A stretch of 64,000 nt of DNA. Source: DATKQJ01 sp035534295 (GTDB taxonomy: Bacteria > Chloroflexota > Dormibacteria > Dormibacterales > Dormibacteraceae). The notes beneath the pieces were generated by a model. The model was not told the DNA's origin. It was given only the letters and a program-made list of their open reading frames with translations, and did no database searches. The translations under genes were made by a program, and so were the position numbers. Where the stretch lies: contig DATLSE010000020.1 of the NCBI GenBank assembly GCA_035534295.1, positions 41,898 through 105,897 on the forward strand, given 5' to 3'. Each line of letters begins with the position of its first letter. Position 1 is the stretch's first letter. Shown piece after piece: positions 52,000 through 60,100 of the stretch.

Positions 52000-52434
52000 C
52001 TAGGAACTACGGGTGACGACCTGTTCGGAGAGTTCGGTGAATCGCGTCACCGCGTCGTCGGAGTAGGCCTCCCACCTGTCCGGCGGCCAGATTTCGACCT
52101 GGCTGCCGTTGCCGATCACCACCACCGTCGCCGGGGACTGGATCCCCAGCAAGCGGCGCTGGTCGGGGCTCAGACTCACCCGACCCTGGGCGTCGAACTC
52201 GCAGGCCACGGCCCTCGAATACAGCGCCCGGGAGAGCTTGCGTTGCTCCTCGGCCAGAAGCGGGTCCTGCAAGGGGACGGCCAGACGGGTCCATCGCTCC
52301 GGCGGATAGATGGCCAGGATCTGATCCTGACCCAGGGAGATGAAGCTGCCCTCGGGTAGCTGGCGACGGAAGCTGGCCGGGATCGCCAGCCGTCCCTTGT
52401 CGTCCACGCGGACCCGATAGGTGCCTGCGAACAC
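52000..52434 (-). CDS. mraZ: Transcriptional regulator MraZ
   Basis: A 144-residue protein with two SpoVT-AbrB-like domains: GTYRVRVDDKGRLAIPASFR at the start and CEFDAQGRVSLSPDQRRLLGI in the second half. MraZ binds repeats in its own promoter and controls the dcw operon. Four matching repeats lie 126-165 bp upstream, so autoregulation is well supported. Confidence 0.96.
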   Translation of the reverse strand: MFAGTYRVRVDDKGRLAIPASFRRQLPEGSFISLGQDQILAIYPPERWTRLAVPLQDPLLAEEQRKLSRALYSRAVACEFDAQGRVSLSPDQRRLLGIQSPATVVVIGNGSQVEIWPPDRWEAYSDDAVTRFTELSEQVVTRSS

Positions 52435-52559
52435 TCATCGACCCCACGGCCGAGGACCAGCTGCACCGAAGACGACCGCGGCGGAGAGAAGTGGCCTGGC
52501 AAGACGGTATTTCGACCGGTGCTGGGACGTAGGCGAGGACGTTTGCTGGAACGATACGG

Positions 52560-52599
52560 GATTCACCACTTCTCCCCACTTTTCACCGCGATTCGCCAC
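52560..52599 (-). promoter_or_regulatory. Four tandem MraZ boxes
   Basis: Reading on the minus strand: GTGGCGAATC, GCGGTGAAAA, GTGGGGAGAA and GTGGTGAATC, four units in perfect 10-bp phase. They match the known MraZ operator pattern (GTGG-type repeats with one-turn spacing). The mraZ ATG is about 125 bp downstream, a longer leader than usual. Confidence 0.85.
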
Positions 52600-53123
52600 A
52601 AAGACTATCCCGCCCCCCACCCCCTGTCAACCCTGAAACACAACATGCAGTACCTGGTGCAGCTCGCGCGTCCGCGCTCCGGCGCACATGTAGTGCACGG
52701 AGTCCGCGCGGACCCTACATGGGGTAGATTCTGAACGGATCCCGAACAACAGTTCGTACTTGACATCTCTCCGCCCGGAGCCAAGAGACCGCGACGGACG
52801 GGGCAGCACCGGTTTGCGCCTTCACGCCCTGAGGGTGGGATTGCCCATCGGCGTGCCCGTGTTCGTCACCCCTGGGGTGTAATCCCGACAGCCGCGATAG
52901 CCTGGGAGTCCGTCGCCTCAGCGAAGACCAGATGTTTGGGGCAGCCCCGGTCGCTTGGCCGTCACCGTCAGCAGGACGTTAGGATCCGTTGCGACTCGCG
53001 CGATCAGCCGCCTGGCGCTGATATCTAGGCTAGGAACTCACCCGGGTAGCAGCGGTTGCTCCCCCGCAGTCGAACCGACGCCCTCGCTCAGTTTTGTGCG
53101 TCGCGGTCGCCAGTGCTGGCGAA
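52600..53123. other. Long intergenic region without a convincing gene
   Basis: Between SDR and the MraZ boxes there is no open frame with protein-like composition. The region holds the nested inverted repeat at 52687-52721, a 6-bp repeat pair GGGATT/AATCCC (about 52838-52887) and a TTGACA near 52759. It may carry SDR termination, an unrecognised RNA or a mobile-element scar. Confidence 0.5.
52687..52721. repeat. Nested inverted repeat
   Basis: Outer arms CATGTAG (52687-52693) and CTACATG (52715-52721) enclose the 12-bp palindrome GTCCGCGCGGAC (52702-52713). It could be a dyad operator or an RNA hairpin upstream of the MraZ boxes. Confidence 0.6.
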
Positions 53124-53882
53124 TCAGGCCGTGGACCAGCCCCCGTCGTCGGTCAGGGTCGCGCCATTGATGTTGGAGGCCTCCTCGCAGGCCAGCCATG
53201 AGATGGCCGCGGCGACCTGGTCAGGCTGCGCGGTCGCTCCCATCGTGGCCATCGAGAGCAGCGCTCGCTCCATGGCCCAGGGAACCTTCGGTGCAGCCGT
53301 GACTCCGACGTTGGTGGCGACGGGGCCTGGCAATACCGCGTTCGAGCGGATCCCGCGCGGACCGTAGAAGTAGGCGATGCTCTTCACCAGCCCAATCACG
53401 CCGTGCTTCGACGTCGTATAGGCGACACCGGCTGCTCCCGCACCGATGGAGGCCTCCGAGGCGACGGTGACGATCGCGCCCTTCCCGGCCTCCAGCATCA
53501 CGGGCAACACCGCGCGCGAGAGCCTCATCACGCCCGTCAAGTTCACTGCCAAGACGCGATCCCAGGTCGCGTCGTCGAGCTCTCCCAAGGGCAGGAAGTG
53601 ATCCATTATCCCGGCCACGTTAGCCAGGATGTCGATGCGGGGACCCGCAGCGGCCATGAGACGGCCGATGTCATCCTGGCTGGTGACGTCGGCGGTCACA
53701 AATTCCGCCACGGAGCTCGCCTGCTGCATCATCGCCTTGGTTTCAGCAAGGCCCGCCTCGACCACATCGCAGCCGATGACGCGGGCGCCCTCAGCGCCCA
53801 GACGAAGGGCAGTGGCCCGTCCAATTCCGCTGCCGGCGCCGGTCACGATTGCGACTTTCCCTGTGTGCCGCGAGATGTCCAT
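53124..53882 (-). CDS. Short-chain dehydrogenase/reductase
   Basis: A classical 252-residue SDR. Cofactor loop VTGAGSGIGRATALRL near residue 12, NVAGIMDHFLPLGEL near 86, catalytic Ser/Tyr/Lys in VASEASIGAGAAGVAYTTSK and the C-terminal NGATLTDDGGWSTA. The substrate is unknown; FabG-like alcohol/ketone oxidoreductases share this form. ATG at 53882 has GAGGAAG eight bases upstream. It is not contiguous with the division cluster and is divergent from the giant surface gene. Confidence 0.93.
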   Translation of the reverse strand: MDISRHTGKVAIVTGAGSGIGRATALRLGAEGARVIGCDVVEAGLAETKAMMQQASSVAEFVTADVTSQDDIGRLMAAAGPRIDILANVAGIMDHFLPLGELDDATWDRVLAVNLTGVMRLSRAVLPVMLEAGKGAIVTVASEASIGAGAAGVAYTTSKHGVIGLVKSIAYFYGPRGIRSNAVLPGPVATNVGVTAAPKVPWAMERALLSMATMGATAQPDQVAAAISWLACEEASNINGATLTDDGGWSTA

Positions 53883-54124
53883 TTGTTTACTTCCTCGGTT
53901 CCTGCTGGCAACTCCCGTAATGCTCGCCGCCCTCGGGGGCGGGCGCAACAGGCTAATGGCCCTCCCGCGGCCGGGCAATGGCCTGCTGAAACCTCCGAAT
54001 ACGGCGCGATTCGAGCCGGCGCAACTCATTGCGGTCCCTTTAGACGTTAGAGTTCACCAGCCACGCTCAGCACCTCCGCGAGGGACTTGGTGCTGGTTGG
54101 TTCGGTTAGAGGAAGGGGGGCGTC

Positions 54125-57100
54125 TTGTCGTCTGAGCAGTCAGACGGTCACGGCTTGGGGTCCGAACCCGGGCCGGGGCCGATCTCGGTCGCGACGGCAA
54201 GGCTCACGGTTCGCGCAATCCGCCGATCCTGGCGGGCACTGCTCGCGATCTCATTCCTCACCGTCGTCGCCGGCGGCCTTGCCGACATGGGCGCCGGCGA
54301 TTTCGTCCGCCTCGCCCTACCGGCCGAGTTCGGATGGGTCCACCAGTGGTTTCCAACCCGCCAGTACTCCATCCTCGGCATCGAGACCGCCGCGGTCCGG
54401 ACGGCCCTCGAGGGGGCCGCCTTCGCGCTGGGCTTCGGCGCCACCGCCGTGGTCACCGCCGCCGGGCTCGGCCGCGAGCGGCTCTCCGGCCTGTGGGCTC
54501 TGAGCCATTCGGGCACTCGCCTCCTGACCCTCACCGCGACCTACCTCGCTTACGGGCTGGCCGCCATCGCCCTTGCGGTCGTGAGCGTGCCTCTGCTGCT
54601 GCTGGCCCCGATCGGGATACCGGTCGCGGTCGCTGGGATGGTGCTCTGGGTCATCCGTCCGGGGAGGCGCCCGCTGGCCCGGTGGATGATCACCCTCGGC
54701 CTGCCCTTCGGACTCCTCGTCCACTGGTCTGTCCTCCTCGCCCTCGCCCTGCCGGCGGTGGCGATCGATGGCGAGAGACCACTGAACTCGCTACGCGCCA
54801 GCCGGCGGCTGGTCGCCGGCCGTTGGCTGCAGGTCGCCCTGATCCTGGTCGGCACGGGGGTGACTGTCTTAGCCGTGACCCTCGGCATGAGCCTTCTGGT
54901 CTCCGCCGCCGCGGCACTCGCCAGTACCCAGCAGCCGGCCTCACCGCCGGCCTGGGTCGGAGGCCTGTTCCTGGTCGTTTCGGTGGTGGTCTCGCAGGTG
55001 CCAGCGGTTGCCCTGAGCGCCCTCTACGTGCTGCTCCGCGACAACCCGAAGCTCGGCCCCACGGCCGGCCAGCCGGTCGTCCCACGGCTTCGACCGGCGT
55101 TCGGTCTCGGTACGGCAACCTTCATGAGCAGGATCGCGCGTTCGGTCTCGCTGGCGACGCTGACCGCCGTGCTGGCCGCGACCCTCGCTCCCGCTGCCGG
55201 GTCTACGGTCTTCGCCGCCCCCGCCCCCGCCCCCGCCGCCACCGCGTCGCCCGCAGCACCGACCCCCTCGCCCACCTCGACACCCGCGCCGGCCACGACC
55301 TCCAGCCCGGCGCCGAGCCCGACTCCGGCCCCCAAGTCTTCCGCGACCCCGAGGCCGTTGGCTCCGGCGCGGGCGGCGACCGTGAGGAGGTTCGCGGCCC
55401 TCAACCTCTCGGTCAGCAACCTGGGCGCGAGCGGCGCCGGCTCTCTGGCTGCCGCCGTGAGCCAGGCGAACGCGGCCCCCGGCTCGACGATCACCTTCTC
55501 CGTCTCGGGAACGATCACCCTGGCAGCGACGCTGAACGTCACCGCGACGACGACGATCGACGGCACCGGCCAGGCGGTGGTGATCAGCGGCGGTGACACG
55601 GTGCCGGTGATGACCACCGCTTTCAACACGGTCACCGTCCGTAACCTCACCATCGCGCACGGCCAGGCGGCGGCCGGAAGCGGGCTCGCCGGCGGCTTCA
55701 CCAGCGGCGGCGGCAGCAACACCTTCACCGACGTGACCTTCGACAGCAACCGCGGGGACACGGCCGGCGGTCTCTACAACCGCGGCCTGACGACGATCAC
55801 TGATTCCACCTTCCACGCCAATTACGCCGGAAACGGCGGCGGCGCCCTCACCGTGGCGGAGAGCACAGTCGCGACTAACGACACCTTCGTCTTAAACACC
55901 GGCACCGGCCCGATCCCGACGGGGGGAGCCATCTGGGTGACCGGTTCTCTGACCGGCAACGGCCTCACGGTGGTGGAGAGCACCGGTGGCGGGATCGATT
56001 ACCAGAGCAGCTACGTGAGCCTGCAGAACAGCATGCTGGACGGCAACGGCAACGGCGACTGCTTCGGCTTCAGCCTGGCCGTCAGCGCCGGCAATACCGA
56101 CTCCGACCACAGCTGCGGAGGCGGGGGGCTCAATGGGCCGTCCGGCTTCGCCCAGAACCTGGCGTCACTGGGGGGTTCGACGCAGACGGTCCAGCTCCTC
56201 CCTGGCAGCCAGGCGATCGGCGCGGGCAACTCGGCCACCTGTCCAGCCACCGACCAGCGCGGCGTGGCTCGGCCGGCCGGCGCGTGCGACTCCGGCGCCT
56301 ACCAGTTCCGGCCCGACGTTAACGTTGCCTTCAATACCGACGCCGGGGCCTACAACTTCAGCCAGAACGTGGTGATGACGGCAACGGTCACGCCGGTCTA
56401 CGAAACCACCCCGCTGCAACTGACCCAGTACAGCGACGTCACCTTCTACGACGGCGGCACCTTGCTCGGACCGGCCAGCGCATTCTCCAGCCCCAACGTC
56501 GCCGTCTTCAGCTACAGCGGCCTCGCCATCGGCCCCCATTCGCTGACCGCCCATTACGCCGGGTTCACCCGCGGCTGGACGCCGACCGTCGCGGCGCCGG
56601 TGGCCATCACTGTCCTGGGCTCGCTGAGCACGATCACCGTCGGCTCCTCGCTGAATCCGTCCACCAACGGTCAGAGCGTCAACTTCACCGCCAACCTGAC
56701 CTCGGCGCCGGCCGGATCAGCGACGGGGACGATCAGCTTCCTGGACGGCGCCACCGTCCTCGCCGCCCTACCGGTCGTGAGTGACACCGCGAGCTTCACC
56801 ACCAGCGCGCTGACGGTCGGCCACCATTCCATCACCGCCTACTACAGCGGCGATTCCACCCACGGCACCGCCACTTCAAGCGTCCTCGACCAGAACGTCA
56901 AGGACACGACCACGACCGTGGCCACCGTCGTCTCGCCGCAGACCTACGGCAACGCAGTCGTCAGCGTGACCGTCACCAGCCCGACCGGCATCCCGAGCGG
57001 AGGTTTCAGCTGCAACTTCGGCAGCAGCGGGTCCTCCGGTGTCCTCGACGGGACCGGGCACGGCACCTGCTCGGGCGCCACCTTTGCACCCGGCAGCGGC

Positions 57101-60100
57101 AACGTCAGCGTCTCCTACGGCGGCGACGACGGGCACGACCCGAGCAGCACCACCGTGGCCCTGACCATAAACGTCGCCAACACCAGCCAGGTGCTCGCCT
57201 TAAGCCCCGCGTCTGCGGTCTTCGGCCAGCCGGTGACCCTGACCGCGACCGTCACCGCGTCCGGGACGAGCGCCGTCCCAACCGGCTCCGTCAACTTCCA
57301 GCAGGGCGGCGTGACCTTCGCCAGCGCGGCACTCAACGCAAGCGGGGTCGCGTCAACGAATGTCAACCCGCTGCCGCCGCTCGGGTCGACGACCTACACC
57401 TCGGTCTACGTGCCGGGGACGGGCTTCAACGTCACCACCGACGGATCGACCTCCGCCACGGTCGCGGCCGCACCGACAACCACGGACCTGGCTGCCGTGC
57501 CCACGGCCAGCGCCTATGGCCAGGCGGTCAGCCTGACGGCGACGGTCACCGCCGGCGGCGGCAGCCTGGCGACACCGACCGGGTCGATCCTCTTCTCCGA
57601 CGGCGCCGGCTATGTTCAGACTGTTCCGCTGAGCCCTGCCGGGGCAGCCAGCGCGACGGCGGTAGCCGCGCCGGCCACGCTCACTGTCGGGTCGCACCCG
57701 ATCACTGCGACGCTGCTGCCGGACCCCGGCTTCGCCGCCAGCGTCTCGGCGCCGTCCACGGTCACCGTCTCAACCGCGGCCACCGCCACCGGCCTGGCCG
57801 CCTCGCCGGCCGGCTTCTCCGCCTACGGCCAGCCTGTCACCTTGACCGCGACCGTCTCGCCCAGCGGGCCCGGCGGCAGCGTGCCCACGGGCGCCGCCGA
57901 GTTCTTCGACGGCGCGATCGACCTCGGGGGCGTTCCGCTCGACGGGTCCGGCGTGGCGGTCATGACGATTGGCGTGCCCAGCCTGGGCGCACACTCCTGG
58001 GCGGCTCACTACGGCGGCACGGCCTCCTACCTCGCCTCGAATTCTGCTGCGCTGGCCTACACCGTCTACGCGGTGCCCACCCAGCTCACGGCGAGCGCCG
58101 GCGGGACGTTCGTCTACGGGTCGCCGGTGACCATCAGCGCCAACGTGATCGCCATTCCCGCCACGACCGTGACTGGAGCAGTCACCTTCACCGCGCTTCC
58201 GTCCAACGTCCTGATCGGCACGGCGAACGTTGACGGCTCGGGCAACGCGTCGATCACCTCGAGCACCGTGCCCGGCGACACCACCGACATCTTCGTGCTC
58301 TTCAGCGCGACGCCCCAGTTCCAGGCCAGCGGCCACAACGTGCTGGTGACCATGACCAGGGCGACGCCTTCCATCAGCCTCAACGTCACGCCCAACTCGG
58401 GCGTCGTCTTCGGAACGGTGACGCTCACGGCGACGCTGACCGGCATCAGCCCGACCGACGTGCCACAGGGATTCGTGACGCCTGCCATCGACTTCTCGCC
58501 GTTGCCCCAGGACGCCGTCGACGCGGCCGGCGTGACGACTCGGACGATCGTCTCGCCGGCCGAGGGCCAGCACACCTTCACCGTCGCCTACGCCGGCGAC
58601 CGCGACTACGCGCCACTGGCACAGGGTTTCGGCGGCTTCGTCAACTTCTACGTCAACGGCGCCGATCCCGGACTGGCGCTGGCCTCGTCACCCGACCCGG
58701 CCGGCATCGGCGTGCCCTTCACCCTGACCGCGACGGTTGCGCCGTCGAACGGCCAGATGCCCCAGGGCACGGTTGAGTTCCTCGAGACTAGCAACGGGCT
58801 GAATCTGCTCGGCAGCGCCACCCTGGTCAACGGCACCGCGTCGATCACCACCAGTTGGCCGTCGGCCGCCACTTTGAACCTTCGGGCCGTCTACAGCAGC
58901 AGCGACCCGTACTTCACCGACACCACATTGAACCGAACGCTCACCGTCGAGCGGCTGCCCACCACGACCGCGGTCGGCATCAACAGCATCCCGCCCTGGC
59001 TCGCCAACCAGACCCTGACGCTGGCAGCCTTCGTCGCCTCCACCGCGCCCGTGTCGGGTGGAACGGTGTCCTTCTTCGACGGGACCAAATTCCTGGGCGC
59101 AGCCTCGGTCAGCGGCCAGACTGCCACCCTCGACGTCACGACGCTCCAGGCGGGCAGTCACGCCCTGGTCGCGCGCTTCTCGGGAAGCATGGGTTTCGCC
59201 GCATCAGTCTCCACCGTGGCCACCGAGCTCATCTCCGCCCACCCGACGTCGATAACCATCTTGGCAGCGCCGCCCTCGGCCGTCATCAACCAGGCGGACT
59301 TGGTGACCGTCACCCTGGTGAGGACGGACGGGTTCACGGGATACCCGACCGCTACGACCACGGTCACCTCCGGCGCCCAGGTCTGCACCGTCAGCGGGCT
59401 CGGCGGAAGCTGCATGATGACCTGGTCCAGCAAAGGACCTGAGACCATCAGCGCCACCTTTGCCGGAGACGCGGTCTTCGCGCCTTCGACGGCGACCCTC
59501 ACCATCAACGTCACCCTGGCTCCGCCGATCCTGGTCGCCAGCGTCGATCCCGCCGTCACCTGGGTCGCCGGCGACCCGGTGACGGTGACCTGGTCGATGC
59601 CGGTCGCCACGCCGACGCCGACGGGTACGGGCAGCGTCCTCAACGCCGGCCTCCGGGGGTGCACCAACCAGCCCGTCGCCGGGAGCTGCGCGGTGATCGT
59701 CCCCGGCACCGGCTCGCAGACCATCACCGTCTCCTATTCGGGCGACGCGAACTACGCGCCAGCCACCCAAACGGTGACCGGGGTGGCGCTCGCCTGCCAC
59801 CGTTTCACGATCTACGCCTCGCCTTCCAACTTCGGCAGTTTCGACCTCTTCCCGGCCCCGACGTGCAACAACGGACGTGGCTACGTCGACGGGTCCTCGG
59901 TGCTGGTGATCCCCCAGCCGACCGCCCACCACCAGTTCGTAAGCTTCGACGGCTACCCCGCGACCACGACCTTCCTGCAGCTGACCATCACCCAGGACAC
60001 CTTCCTGGTCGGTCGCTTCGGCTACATATGCGACACGGTCAGCGTCGCCTACGTCCCCAAGGCGCAGTGGTCGCCAGTCACCACCCCGGACTGCGGCAGC

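Noticed and set aside
53041..53110. tRNA-like T-arm (GGTTCGACTGC on the minus strand) as a possible tRNA or attachment site
   Set aside because: The stem does not pair and no acceptor, D or anticodon arms can be drawn.
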